NCBI RefSeq assembly: GCF_014197615.1
Contig: NZ_JACIFY010000002.1
Coordinates: 186,001 to 250,000 of the forward strand
Reading direction: 5' to 3'
Origin: Rhizobium esperanzae
GTDB lineage: Bacteria > Pseudomonadota > Alphaproteobacteria > Rhizobiales > Rhizobiaceae
DNA: 64,000 nt
Within the stretch, counting starts at the first letter, position 1; the number at the start of each line of letters is the position of its first letter. Below the pieces are notes generated by a model that saw only the letters and a list, made by a program, of their open reading frames with translations, was not told where the DNA came from and did not search any database. Positions 1 through 8,875 of this stretch are shown here, one piece after another. A program made the translations under genes and the position numbers.

Positions 1-20
1 TCTATTGCGATAGGAATTTC

Positions 21-935
21 ATGACAGCTCTCAGCCGCCCCGATCTCAGCGACATCCACCATGGCGACTGGGTGGATCGCCGGTTGCCGGCCGCATGGCG
101 GCCATACACGCGGCTGGCGCGGCTGGATCGCCCTGTCGGAATATGGCTGACGCTTTTCCCATGCTGGGCCGCCCTCATCCAGGCGTCGCACGGCCTGCCG
201 GAGGTCAGTCGACTGGCGATCTTCTCTCTCGGCGCCCTGCTGATGAGAAGCGCCGGCTCGACGGTCAACGACATGGCGGATCGGAAGTTTGACGGTCACG
301 TGGAGCGGACTCGTTTCCGGCCGCTGGCAAGCGGACAGCTCGGCACGCTGCACGCCTTTGTCTTTCTGGCCGTTGAACTCATGGCTGCCGCCTCGCTTCT
401 GCTCTTCCTGACACCCTACACACGCTTGATCGCGATATCGGTTCTGCCGCTCGTCTTCCTCTATCCCTTCTGCAAGCGCTTCACCCACTGGCCCCAGGCC
501 GTGCTGGGAGCGGCTTTCAATTGGGGGATGCTGATGGCATGGGCCGAGGTTGGTGGTCATATTCCCACCGGCGCCGTGCTGATGTGGGCCGGGGCCATCG
601 CCTGGCAGATCGGCTATGATACGGTCTATGCCTATGTCGATCTGCGGGATGACGCCCGCCTCGGACTGAAGTCGACGGCAATCCTGTTCGGCAGGCGCGG
701 CAAAATGTGGATCGGCCTGTTCTATGCTCTGGCGGTCTGGGCGTGGTCGCTCGGAGGCTGGCTGCTGGAGATGTCGCCGCCATATGCGATCGGCATGCTG
801 GTCATCGCCGCGCACCTTGCCTGGCAGACCCGGCGGATCGACCTTGCCCGTCCGGATCTGAATTACCGCCTGTTCCTCGCCAATATCCTGACCGGCGTGC
901 TGCTCGCCGGCGCGGCTTTGTCGGGCACATGGTGA
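21..935 (+). CDS. ubiA: UbiA-family prenyltransferase (4-hydroxybenzoate polyprenyltransferase-like)
   Basis: Integral membrane aromatic prenyltransferase of 304 aa. The first Asp-rich motif (NDMADRKFD, residues 83-91) is followed by the RTRFRPLASG signature, and the second Asp-rich motif (YAYVDLRDD, about 203-211) by LGLKSTA. These are the Mg-diphosphate and prenyl binding sites of UbiA. Several hydrophobic helices (about 65-80, 112-130, 135-150, 185-200, 235-300) fit the multi-helix fold. In the family, UbiA transfers a polyprenyl chain to 4-hydroxybenzoate in ubiquinone synthesis at the inner membrane. The next gene begins 22 bases after the stop and could be co-transcribed. A Coq7-like gene lies nearby. 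It could be a paralogue acting on another aromatic substrate, so the symbol is a family-level assignment. Confidence 0.8.
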   Translation: MTALSRPDLSDIHHGDWVDRRLPAAWRPYTRLARLDRPVGIWLTLFPCWAALIQASHGLPEVSRLAIFSLGALLMRSAGSTVNDMADRKFDGHVERTRFRPLASGQLGTLHAFVFLAVELMAAASLLLFLTPYTRLIAISVLPLVFLYPFCKRFTHWPQAVLGAAFNWGMLMAWAEVGGHIPTGAVLMWAGAIAWQIGYDTVYAYVDLRDDARLGLKSTAILFGRRGKMWIGLFYALAVWAWSLGGWLLEMSPPYAIGMLVIAAHLAWQTRRIDLARPDLNYRLFLANILTGVLLAGAALSGTW

Positions 936-957
936 GCCGCTCGAGGACGAAATACCA

Positions 958-1734
958 ATGATCTCTCTCAAACAAGGCGTGCTCGCCGCGGCCATGATGC
1001 TGGCAGCAACAATGGCGTCCGAGCATCAAGCCCATGCCGAGCCATGCGAACCGGAAACGTTCGAAGAGGCGAAATACGTCGTCTGCACGCTGGAAGCGGG
1101 AAAAGCCGATCTGCGCCTGTTCTGGAAGGGCACCGACGGCCAGCCGTACCGCGCTTTTTCAAACCTTGCCGAAGCCGTTCGCGCCGAGGGGAAAACGCTG
1201 GCCTTGGCCGTCAATGCCGGAATGTACCGGGCCGATTTTTCGCCGATGGGACTTTATGTCGAAAACGCCAGGGAATTGAAACCCGCGAATACCGCAGGGG
1301 GCGGAGGCGCCCCCGGCCAAGTCCCGAATTTCTACAGGAAGCCGAACGGCGTGTTCTTTCTCGGCGAAGCCGGCGCCGGCATACTTCCGACCGATGAATT
1401 TCTGAAGCGTGCCCCCAAGGCGCGGTTCGCCACCCAGTCCGGCCCGATGCTCGTCATCGCCGGCAAGCTGAACCCGATCTTCATTCCCGGCTCGACGGAC
1501 CGAACCCGCCGAAGCGGGGTCGGCGTCTGCGCGGACGGCGCGGTTCGCTTCGCCATCAGCGAAGACGGCGTCAATTTCCACGATTTCGCACGGCTCTTTC
1601 GCGACCGGCTGCAATGCCCGGACGCCTTGTTTCTCGATGGCGGACGAGGTGTCGGGCTTTACTATCCGACATTGGGCCACAACGACTGGTCCTGGCACGG
1701 CGGCTATGGCCCGATCTTCGGGCTTGTGGAATAG
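958..1734 (+). CDS. Phosphodiester glycosidase family protein (DUF2233/NAGPA-like), exported
   Basis: The 258 aa product has an N-terminal signal peptide (hydrophobic residues about 8-22, probable cleavage near HAHA/EP). The mature part carries features of the phosphodiester alpha-GlcNAcase (NAGPA)-like domain: LALAVNAGMY near residue 80, FSPMGLYVE, a long substrate loop, and ALFLDGGRGVGLY near 225. Enzymes of this fold cleave sugar phosphodiesters, but the substrate here is unknown. The start is the ATG 22 bases after the prenyltransferase stop. The product is probably periplasmic. Confidence 0.75.
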   Translation: MISLKQGVLAAAMMLAATMASEHQAHAEPCEPETFEEAKYVVCTLEAGKADLRLFWKGTDGQPYRAFSNLAEAVRAEGKTLALAVNAGMYRADFSPMGLYVENARELKPANTAGGGGAPGQVPNFYRKPNGVFFLGEAGAGILPTDEFLKRAPKARFATQSGPMLVIAGKLNPIFIPGSTDRTRRSGVGVCADGAVRFAISEDGVNFHDFARLFRDRLQCPDALFLDGGRGVGLYYPTLGHNDWSWHGGYGPIFGLVE

Positions 1735-1838
1735 GCACGAGGCATCGCCTTTGATCGAGGCGCATCGTGCCGGCAGCAAACGCCGCCGGAAAGAGGCCTC
1801 GAATAGCCATTGCAGACCGACGATCGATGCCTGGCGCC

Positions 1839-2663
1839 TCATCCGGACCCGCCGCAATTTGGTCGCCCGCTGAAGAACATTGCCGTGGCCGTGATCAGCT
1901 TTTCTAACGTCTCGACGTTCTTCGAAGTGTTGAAAATGTGATCCATCGGAGCCACCCAAATTTGGTTTGCACCATTGTGTGCCTTAGCGAATTTTGACGC
2001 CGTTCCCACCGGAATGGCCACATCCAAGCTGCCTTCCGCAATAAAAACTGGCCCCTGATACGGAGCGATCTCGTCCAACGGGTCTAAATTTTCGACGTCT
2101 GCAAAGAATGCGGGGCCGAGAGTTAGAGACGCGCCCCACGGCATTTGAAACTCGGTAGGCGCTCCACTTCTGAGCGCCCGCTCATACACGTCGCGCCCGA
2201 TGAAGGCCGGAAAGGATACTTTTGGCTCCCCGACGGGAGCCCAGAGTGCCACCGCCGCTGGTCGATTGGTTCGGCCCGCTGCGACAGCAGCAACCAATCC
2301 ACCCTGGCTCCATCCCAGCAGAAAAATCGCGCTGGGTCTTCCCGAAGGGAGATCGCTTACGAAGTCCATTGCAGCGATGCAATCCTCGATCTGGCGGTTG
2401 TATGTCGTGTCTTGAAAGCGTCCGCCGCTTTCGCCAACACCCCGAAAGTCTATTCTGAGGCTGGAAAAACCAAAAGATGCGAGCCGCTGCGCCGTATGCG
2501 CAAAGATACCTGTCCCAGTATCGGAAATCATAAGCTCGTGCCGACTTCCTCCGAACCCATGAAGAAGTACAACGATTGGTGAGTTTACCGGGTCCGCCAG
2601 ACACAATGTTCCCACAACACGATGCCCACCAACCTCAAAACTTACAGTCTCCTCTGACGCCAT
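1839..2663 (-). CDS. Alpha/beta hydrolase (serine hydrolase family)
   Basis: The 274 aa product has the alpha/beta hydrolase fold. The oxyanion motif LLHGFGG lies near residues 34-39. DFRGVGESGG follows near 72-81. The nucleophile elbow GWSQGG centres on Ser119, and the probable catalytic His sits in PMDHIF near residue 240. There is no signal peptide, so it is likely cytoplasmic. The family contains esterases, lipases and dienelactone hydrolase-like enzymes, and the substrate cannot be predicted. The coding strand is opposite to the gene before it and the same as the Coq7-like gene upstream. Confidence 0.8.
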   Translation of the reverse strand: MASEETVSFEVGGHRVVGTLCLADPVNSPIVVLLHGFGGSRHELMISDTGTGIFAHTAQRLASFGFSSLRIDFRGVGESGGRFQDTTYNRQIEDCIAAMDFVSDLPSGRPSAIFLLGWSQGGLVAAVAAGRTNRPAAVALWAPVGEPKVSFPAFIGRDVYERALRSGAPTEFQMPWGASLTLGPAFFADVENLDPLDEIAPYQGPVFIAEGSLDVAIPVGTASKFAKAHNGANQIWVAPMDHIFNTSKNVETLEKLITATAMFFSGRPNCGGSG

Positions 2664-2692
2664 TCGCTTCCTCTGAAATCCTCGACCAAAGT

Positions 2693-3289
2693 CTATTCCT
2701 TCCCCGCACGCGCCATTTCGGCGCGCATCCAGCTGGAGTCTCCCCAGGTGGAGAGCCAGATCATCAGATCTGTCAGGGCGCCAACAATGGGCAGGAGCAA
2801 GGCGTGGCTCAGGCCCCGCTTCTTCTGACTTTCTTCGGCTTTCCTGAGATGCGCCAGTTCCTGTTCCTGAATCGTCGCGATGAGGACGTGAAGCTTGGGA
2901 TCGCGCTCTTTAAGGAAAGCCAGTTGGTCTTCAAGATGGCGGTGGACCGTACTTTCGACCGCCTCTGTGCAGATCCAGATCATGTCGCGCCCGCCGAGCG
3001 CCGTCAGGATGCCGAGCACGAAACCGCCGAGACTCCAGAATGCCATGACGCGGCAGGGCTTGGCCCTCCTCGCGGGCATCGCCTCGCGAAACAAGCGGCA
3101 GTGGTCGATCTCGTCCTCACGCATCTCTTCAAGCGCCGGGACAATGTCGGGAAACAGCCGCCGAGCCATCAGGATCTGGGCGCCATAGATCCTGATGGCG
3201 CCGAATTCGCCCGCATGATTGACCTTCAAAATACGACGGATCGTGACATCGGGGTCGCGCATACCCGAACTGCCCGACGGATTGACCAT
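2693..3289 (-). CDS. coq7: Demethoxyubiquinone hydroxylase family protein (Coq7-type di-iron)
   Basis: About 198 aa from the ATG at 3289, which has an AAGG five bases upstream; the frame is open back to 3319. Di-iron ligands typical of Coq7 are visible: Glu in NHAGEFGAIRIYGAQ, an ExxH motif in EDEIDH, Glu and His in TEAVESTVHRHL, and another ExxH in EQELAH. Coq7 hydroxylates the demethoxyubiquinone ring, the penultimate step in ubiquinone synthesis, on the inner membrane surface. Two hydrophobic stretches (around MAFWSLGGFVLGIL, and LLLPIVGALTDLMIWL near the C-terminus) suit membrane association. Confidence 0.85.
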   Translation of the reverse strand: MVNPSGSSGMRDPDVTIRRILKVNHAGEFGAIRIYGAQILMARRLFPDIVPALEEMREDEIDHCRLFREAMPARRAKPCRVMAFWSLGGFVLGILTALGGRDMIWICTEAVESTVHRHLEDQLAFLKERDPKLHVLIATIQEQELAHLRKAEESQKKRGLSHALLLPIVGALTDLMIWLSTWGDSSWMRAEMARAGKE

Positions 3290-3444
3290 GACCACCTTGC
3301 CCCAATTGCCTTGGAGCAATAGGCAGGAACGCCGCCGCTTTCGTCAATGCTCAATCTGCTGCGACAAAATAGCGATCTGCTCTGGCCCTTTCAAAAACCA
3401 CCTGCCTCGCATAGGCTCCGGGGCAGCAACCTTGGGAAAGCCGG

Positions 3445-4059
3445 ATGGAATATATCGATTCACTCGCATTGCTCGTCAGCGTCTACGTCGCTTCCCTCGT
3501 CAGCCCCGGGCCGAATTTCATCATCGTCACCAGCACGAGCATGACGGCATCCCGCGCGGCCGGGCTCTTTGCAGGCCTCGGACTTGCGATTGCATCCCTG
3601 ACCTGGGCGGTCATGGCAATGGCGGGGCTCGGCTTTCTCCTGACGCATTTCGAATGGCTGCATATAACATTGCAGGTGGCCGGCGCGCTGTATCTGATCT
3701 GGCTTGGCCTGAAGATGATCCGCGGCGCAGCCAAACCCTTGAAAGCGACGGGGCCGACCGACGTCGCATGGCGCTCGGCCATGCGCCGCGCCTACGTCGT
3801 CAGCATGACCAATCCGAAATCGGTGGCCTTCTTCGGCAGTATCTTTGCGCTTGTCATCCCCACCCATGCGCCCATCTGGCTCTATTGCGTCATCGCCCTG
3901 ACCTGCTTCCTTCTTTCGGCACTCTGGTATTGCGGCCTGGCCTTTTTCTTCTCCAACCCCCGCGTCTCCGCCGGTTTCCTGCGGTTCAAAGCCAGCATCG
4001 AGCGCGTGATGGGCGCCACCCTGATCCTGATCGGCGGCCGCCTGCTCTGGGCTCGCTGA
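3445..4059 (+). CDS. LysE/RhtB family translocator
   Basis: The 204 aa membrane protein has about six hydrophobic segments. The N-terminal signature SLVSPGPNFIIVTS followed by AGLFAGLGLA is typical of LysE/RhtB exporters. Family members export amino acids or their analogues using the proton gradient. The substrate is not predictable. It stands alone and converges with the ABC exporter gene to its right, with a palindrome between them. Confidence 0.85.
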   Translation: MEYIDSLALLVSVYVASLVSPGPNFIIVTSTSMTASRAAGLFAGLGLAIASLTWAVMAMAGLGFLLTHFEWLHITLQVAGALYLIWLGLKMIRGAAKPLKATGPTDVAWRSAMRRAYVVSMTNPKSVAFFGSIFALVIPTHAPIWLYCVIALTCFLLSALWYCGLAFFFSNPRVSAGFLRFKASIERVMGATLILIGGRLLWAR

Positions 4060-4091
4060 CGCCATCCCGGCACGCGGGACCTCATCTCCTC

Positions 4092-4120
4092 CTCATTCCC
4101 GTGCTCGTCACAGGAATGAG
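4092..4120. repeat. Inverted repeat between convergent genes, possible terminator
   Basis: Arms CTCATTCCCGTG (4092-4103) and CACAGGAATGAG (4109-4120) pair at 11 of 12 positions around a five-base loop. It lies between the convergent LysE-type and ABC exporter genes, so it could act as a two-way terminator, although no T-run follows. A related degenerate copy lies at about 58031-58057, which suggests a dispersed palindrome family. Confidence 0.5.
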
Positions 4121-4241
4121 AGTGGTAGCAACAAAGGTGCATGTGAGCTCCGGCGCCGCGCCATCCGGATGCGACCACTTCGACCTACAAGGCAGCGGTC
4201 GCCCAGGGAGAGGCCGCGCATTGCCCTCATCGACCATTCGG

Positions 4242-6122
4242 TCAGGTCGCTGGCGAGCCCGGCAAGAGGTCGTCGATATCCTCGGGAATGAAGCCGCCGG
4301 TTTGGCGTTTCCACAGACGCGCAAACAGGCCGTCCTGTTCGACCAGTTCGTCCGGCCTGCCCTCCTCCACGATCCGCCCGCGATCGAGCACGATGATCCG
4401 GTCCATTCTGGCAATGGTCGAGAGGCGGTGTGCAATGGCGATCACTGTCTTTCCCTCCATGACGAGGTTGAGCCTTTCCTGGATGGCGGCTTCGGATTCG
4501 CTGTCGAGGGCGGATGTCGCTTCATCCAGCACCAGGATTGGCGCGTCCTTCAGGAGAACGCGGGCGATGGCGACTCGCTGGCGCTGGCCGCCGGAGAGTT
4601 TGATGCCGCGATCGCCGACAAAGGCATCATAGCCCCTGCGGCCCTCGCTATCGGAAAGATCGGCAATGAAGCCATCCGCACTTGCCATCCTCGCCACGTC
4701 TTCGATTTCGCGCGGCGTCGCCTCCGGCCGGCCGTAACGGATATTGTCGCCGACCGAGCGGTGCAGCAGCGCGACGTCCTGGGCGATGACCCCGATGGCG
4801 CGGCGAAGGCTCGACTGTGTGACCGCGCGGATATCCTGCCCATCGATCAGGATTGCACCGTCGTCTATATCGTAGAAACGCAGCAGCAGGCTCACCAGTG
4901 TCGTCTTGCCGGCGCCAGAGAGACCGACGAGCCCTACCTTCTCGCCGGGCCGAACCGTCAGCAACAGGTCATCGATGACGGGCTTGCCTGATTTGTAGGC
5001 GAAACGGACGTTCTCGAAACGGATCTCCCCGCGACTGACCGCCAGTTCGGCCGCATCCGGCCGGTCGGTGATGGTGGGCGGTGTCGTCATGACGGGCATG
5101 GCATCCTTGATCGTGCCAAGCGCGCGGAAGATCTGCTGACCCATTTGCAGGAAGGTGAAGGACCCTGCCGAGAGGCGTTGAAGGATATAAACAGTTGCAG
5201 CGAAATCGCCGACAGTCAGGAACTGATCAAACAGCCCCCAGAAACCAATGCCGAGCATAACGAGCCAGAGCACCATATTGAGGCTGATGACGACAAGCTC
5301 CGTGGTCCGGTAGATGCGCTGTTCGTGATGAAGCGTATCGACCCCCTTGGACATGATCTTTCTCAGCGCGCCCGCCTCGCTATCTTCCGCTGCGAACTGC
5401 TTGACCATCTGGATGTTGCCGTAGATGTCCGTGAGCGCACCGGAGATGAGGCTGTTCTGCTTTGCCGAGCGGCGCGCGCGCTCCGTAAAATCCGGAACGA
5501 CCTTGATCGCAAACAGCACATTGAAAGCAACCCAGACGACGACAGGCAGCGCAAGCTGCCAGGAGAGCGCGAGCAGAAGAAGAACGGAACCGATGATCTG
5601 AAGCAGAAAGCGGGGTGCCGTCTGGAACGCGATCAGTATCTGCTGCTGAACGGCATTGGCAACCTGACCGAGCCGGGACGCGACCTGGCCGGCGAAAAGA
5701 TCATGGAAGAAGGCGAGATCCTGCCGCTCGACGGCCTTATGCCCCTGCCATTGGATCGCAACGGGCAGGCTGATGCCGATCGTGTGCGAATTGAGAATAT
5801 TGGTGATGTAAAAAAGAACGGGCATCACGGGAAAAAGCAGAAAGGCGAGAAGTGCCAGCAGTTGGAACTTGCTGTCGACGAAGAGTTCCACGCCCTGGGT
5901 CGTCACGCCGTCGACGATGACCGAAAGACCCCAGATGATCGTAAGGTTGATTGCCTCGATGGCCATCGAGGTCAGCGCCATGGCAATGATGACACCCCGA
6001 AACATCGCGATGAAATGCATGAGGACTGCCACAGGTCCCTTGGTGGGCAGCGGCCGATAGGGAATCTCGAGCGGCCGGATCAAGGTTTCGAAAGGACGAT
6101 AGATCGCATCGGAAATCGACAT
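4242..6122 (-). CDS. ABC exporter, fused permease and ATP-binding half-transporter
   Basis: The 626 aa product has an N-terminal membrane domain with about six helices (roughly residues 35-345) and a C-terminal nucleotide-binding domain. Walker A GLSGAGKT is at about 400-407, the signature LSGGQ at about 509-513, Walker B ILVLDEAT at about 529-536 and the H-loop AHRLS near 564. This is the MsbA/AtmB-type half-transporter arrangement, which functions as a homodimer to export lipids, peptides, toxins or other hydrophobic compounds. The substrate is unknown. No partner gene adjoins it. Confidence 0.9.
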   Translation of the reverse strand: MSISDAIYRPFETLIRPLEIPYRPLPTKGPVAVLMHFIAMFRGVIIAMALTSMAIEAINLTIIWGLSVIVDGVTTQGVELFVDSKFQLLALLAFLLFPVMPVLFYITNILNSHTIGISLPVAIQWQGHKAVERQDLAFFHDLFAGQVASRLGQVANAVQQQILIAFQTAPRFLLQIIGSVLLLLALSWQLALPVVVWVAFNVLFAIKVVPDFTERARRSAKQNSLISGALTDIYGNIQMVKQFAAEDSEAGALRKIMSKGVDTLHHEQRIYRTTELVVISLNMVLWLVMLGIGFWGLFDQFLTVGDFAATVYILQRLSAGSFTFLQMGQQIFRALGTIKDAMPVMTTPPTITDRPDAAELAVSRGEIRFENVRFAYKSGKPVIDDLLLTVRPGEKVGLVGLSGAGKTTLVSLLLRFYDIDDGAILIDGQDIRAVTQSSLRRAIGVIAQDVALLHRSVGDNIRYGRPEATPREIEDVARMASADGFIADLSDSEGRRGYDAFVGDRGIKLSGGQRQRVAIARVLLKDAPILVLDEATSALDSESEAAIQERLNLVMEGKTVIAIAHRLSTIARMDRIIVLDRGRIVEEGRPDELVEQDGLFARLWKRQTGGFIPEDIDDLLPGSPAT

Positions 6123-6334
6123 GGGCCGCTCGGATCAAAATCGGGAGGAGGCGTGGACTCGGCTACGCAGGGTCGTATGGGATCATTTTCCGGCTGCGCT
6201 CTCAACTAGAAATTCAAAAAATCGACCAGGTGAAGCGATCGTCGAAGCGAGGCGCCGGAAAGCGCCGATTGCCGCCACGCCACGGTTGGGGCAAGATGCA
6301 GCCCTTGAACAGGGAGCAGGATTGAACGACGCTC

Positions 6335-6736
6335 ATGCTGACGGGCTCATGTCATTGCGGCAAGGCGAGTTGGACGCTTGAAGGCGATCCCGGTTCGATC
6401 ACCGCCTGCAACTGTACGCTCTGCCGGCGCTACGGCACATTATGGGCCTATGATTACGAAGGAGAGCGGATCGCGCTCACCGGGGAGACCGCCTCCTACA
6501 CCCGCTCCGGCCGGGAAACCTCATCCCTCGAAATATTGTTCTGCCCGTCCTGCGCCTGCGTCTTGAGCTGGCGCGGGCTGAAGCTTCAAAAGGATGGCCG
6601 CCGGCGCATGGCGGTCAACATGCGCCTTGCGCCGCCGGATCTCGTCGCCGATCTGCCCATCGATCATTTCGACGGCCTTGATACGTTCGAAGACCTGCCC
6701 TCCAAAGGGCGCTGCGTGCGTGATCTCTGGTTCTGA
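6335..6736 (+). CDS. GFA / CENP-V family zinc-binding protein
   Basis: The 133 aa product has the zinc ligand pattern of the GFA domain: C6-x-C8 (SCHCGK), C25-x-C27-x2-C30 (ACNCTLC), and C70-x2-C73 with a further Cys at 75. The fold is named after the glutathione-dependent formaldehyde-activating enzyme, but most members have no proven activity. It is cytoplasmic. It converges with the VOC gene, 30 bases away. Confidence 0.85.
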   Translation: MLTGSCHCGKASWTLEGDPGSITACNCTLCRRYGTLWAYDYEGERIALTGETASYTRSGRETSSLEILFCPSCACVLSWRGLKLQKDGRRRMAVNMRLAPPDLVADLPIDHFDGLDTFEDLPSKGRCVRDLWF

Positions 6737-6766
6737 CGCCTCTCTGCTTCAGCGGGCGACGGCCCC

Positions 6767-7240
6767 TCAACCGCGCCGAGCCGCCTCGATCGCCGCGATA
6801 TCGATCTTCCTCATCGTCATCATCGCATCGAACGCGCGCTTTGCCTGACCGCCACCCGCCGAAAGCGCTTCGGAGAGGACGCGCGGCGTAATCTGCCATG
6901 ACACCCCCCACTTGTCCTTGCACCAGCCGCACTCGCTTTCCTGGCCGCCATTGCCGACGATGGCGTTCCAGTAACGGTCGGTTTCCTCCTGCGTGTCGGT
7001 TGCGATCTGAAACGAGAAGGCTTCGCTGTGTTTGAACGCGGGACCGCCGTTCAAGCCGATGCAGGCAACACCCGCGACGGTAAATTCGACCACCAGCACG
7101 TCTCCCTGCTTGCCATCCGGATAATCTCCCGGTGCACGAATGACGGCGCCCACGGCGCTGTCGGGAAAGGTCGCGGCATAGAACCGGGCGGCAGCCTCGG
7201 CGTCCTTGTCGTACCATACGCAGATCGTGTTCTTTGCCAT
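6767..7240 (-). CDS. VOC family protein (PhnB / 3-demethylubiquinone methyltransferase-like)
   Basis: 157 aa from the ATG at 7240, chosen because AAGGAG and AAAGGAA lie just upstream; the frame is open to 7294. The sequence follows the single-domain VOC pattern of PhnB-like proteins: IWYDKDAEAAARFYAATFP-like opening (here CVWYDKDAEAAARFYAATF), then VEFTVAGVACIGLNGG, and KWGVSWQITPRVL near residue 115. Family members are small metal-fold proteins of unclear function, often misnamed methyltransferases. Cytoplasmic, single gene. Confidence 0.85.
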   Translation of the reverse strand: MAKNTICVWYDKDAEAAARFYAATFPDSAVGAVIRAPGDYPDGKQGDVLVVEFTVAGVACIGLNGGPAFKHSEAFSFQIATDTQEETDRYWNAIVGNGGQESECGWCKDKWGVSWQITPRVLSEALSAGGGQAKRAFDAMMTMRKIDIAAIEAARRG

Positions 7241-7484
7241 TGCGCGTTCCTTTCGCTCCTTGTTTCGCATTCCCGTTCTGAAACTAAGAGGCAAATCGTC
7301 TTTCTCCAGCCCATGGAAGCAATTTCACGGTGGCGATTGCCGAGCGCCGCCAAGTGGTCGCAACGATCGGCCTCGCGAGGATCGCGCCGATTGCGATTAT
7401 CATCGATCTGTAGCATGCCTGGGCTAAACCGCCCCTTCGGTTCAGTAGACCTTCCCATTGTCGCATTGGCTTGGAACAACGCTG

Positions 7485-8084
7485 ATGATTTACCTGCTTC
7501 GCCATGGCGAGACCGTTTGGAACAGCTTGGGCCGCTTCCAAGGCCAGAAAGATTCATCGCTGACGGAGCGCGGCATCGAACAGGCCGACCAGGCCGCCAA
7601 GCTTCTGAAAAAGGAAATCGCAGGCAGCGAGCGATCTTTCCAACTCTACGTCAGCCCGCTCGGCCGAACACAGGAGACTGCGGCACGCGTGAAACGGATA
7701 TTGCCACTGGCAACCCAGTTGGACCCGCGGCTGATGGAGGTGACCACCGGCTCTTGGGATGGCATGACGACGTTCGAGATCGACAACGAGTTTCCAGGAA
7801 TGCTGGACGGGTCCGACGCTTTCGATTGGTATTTCAAATCTCCGGACGGGGAAAGCTTTGATGCTGCCTGTGCGCGCGCGAAGGACTGGATCTCGGGAAT
7901 AGATGGGCCGGCAGTCGCGATTTCTCACGGGCTGTTTGGCAGATTGGTCCGCGGTGTCTATTCCGGCCTTTCAAAACGGGAAATGTTGGAACTGCCCGTT
8001 CCCCAAGACGGATTCTATCGGCTCTGCGATCGTGAATTCAGTCTGGTAAGCGCTTCGTCCGATCCGATCGGCCTGAGCGCATGA
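7485..8084 (+). CDS. Histidine phosphatase family protein
   Basis: 199 aa from ATG 7485; a TTG at 7458 in the same frame is an alternative. The phospho-acceptor signature LLRHGET is at residues 4-10, followed by GRFQGQKDSSLTERG, as in phosphoglycerate mutase-like phosphatases. The second catalytic His lies in AISHGLFGR, about residue 145. Cofactor-independent roles range from small-molecule to protein phosphatases, and the substrate cannot be told. Confidence 0.88.
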   Translation: MIYLLRHGETVWNSLGRFQGQKDSSLTERGIEQADQAAKLLKKEIAGSERSFQLYVSPLGRTQETAARVKRILPLATQLDPRLMEVTTGSWDGMTTFEIDNEFPGMLDGSDAFDWYFKSPDGESFDAACARAKDWISGIDGPAVAISHGLFGRLVRGVYSGLSKREMLELPVPQDGFYRLCDREFSLVSASSDPIGLSA

Positions 8085-8235
8085 TAAAGCGTTCATCTGC
8101 GCTAACCATCCGGACCGCGACCGTCGCATGAATCAAATTCTCGGCAACGCGCTTTTTGTGTCCTCGACACAAAACTCGTGTCAGACTGAGCAAGCTGCAC
8201 ACACGCCCGCGCGACGATCGAGAAGGCCCGAAGCC

Positions 8236-8451
8236 ATGCACAAGTTCACCGTCACCATCACCCGGGAAATCGAGGCCGACACCGCCGAGGAGGCCGCCCT
8301 GCTCCTGTATCAGGAACTATCAAGGGGACCGGTCCCCGACCGCTACTCTGTCACCGACGAGACGAAGGTGACCATCGAGGTGAGGCTGGATCGAGGAAAG
8401 GCGGATGAATTCGCCACCATCGATCATACCGCCGACCCCGGCAATTGGTAA
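8236..8451 (+). CDS. Small hypothetical protein (71 aa)
   Basis: The start is the ATG at 8236, preceded by AGAAGG. The product begins MHKFTVTITREIEADTAEEA and alternates hydrophobic and charged residues, suggesting a small alpha/beta fold with strands KFTVTIT and TKVTIEVRL. No recognised motif and no signal peptide. It lies between the phosphatase and dapB genes on the same strand. It is probably a real gene because codon use and the ribosome site look normal. Confidence 0.6.
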   Translation: MHKFTVTITREIEADTAEEAALLLYQELSRGPVPDRYSVTDETKVTIEVRLDRGKADEFATIDHTADPGNW

Positions 8452-8509
8452 TGTCAGTCAGCCTCCGAAACTGGCCGATGTCCGCCGATAGCAACCTCTG
8501 AGCCGCCTG

Positions 8510-8875
8510 ATGGATTACGATCCGCATTACCCGACAATCCTGCCCAAATTCTTTGCACTTTCGCTTGTCTTTGTTTTGAACATCCTAATCCCCGTGTCGG
8601 CGATCGTCATCGCGCGAATGCTCACGCGACATCGATGGCTGCCACACACAACCGCATTTTTATGGGTGTTTTTCTCGCCAATCACGCTTGCCATATTGGC
8701 GACACCGACGATGGCGCCGGGAGAAGAGGCCGGGCCTGGCGAGGGGATGATCCTGCTTCCGATCCTGCAGGAAATACCGGTCGTACTTGTTGTTTACGCG
8801 GTCGCCCTGCTTTATTTCCGTCTAACACGACAAATCTCCTCTGCTTCGCACCCGCCCCCTGAGTTAGGAAAGACC
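8510..8875 (+). other. In-frame membrane-protein segment upstream of dapB
   Basis: An open frame from the ATG at 8510 encodes about 122 residues with three hydrophobic helices (about 13-35, 44-64, 79-103) and runs without a stop into dapB. Either this is a membrane-anchored N-terminal domain of one 378 aa protein, or a small membrane protein gene has lost its stop and dapB starts at GTG 8876, which has AGGAAAGACC just before it. The predicted segment does not resemble any DapB domain known to me. Confidence 0.45.

Noticed and set aside
3219..4991. 590-codon plus-strand open frame across the LysE and ABC exporter genes
   Set aside because: It overlaps two well-supported genes, has low-complexity composition and no recognisable motif; it is a high-GC shadow frame.
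5145..6209. 354-codon plus-strand frame opposite the ABC exporter
   Set aside because: Asp/Arg-rich shadow with no motif; the minus strand carries a complete ABC half-transporter.
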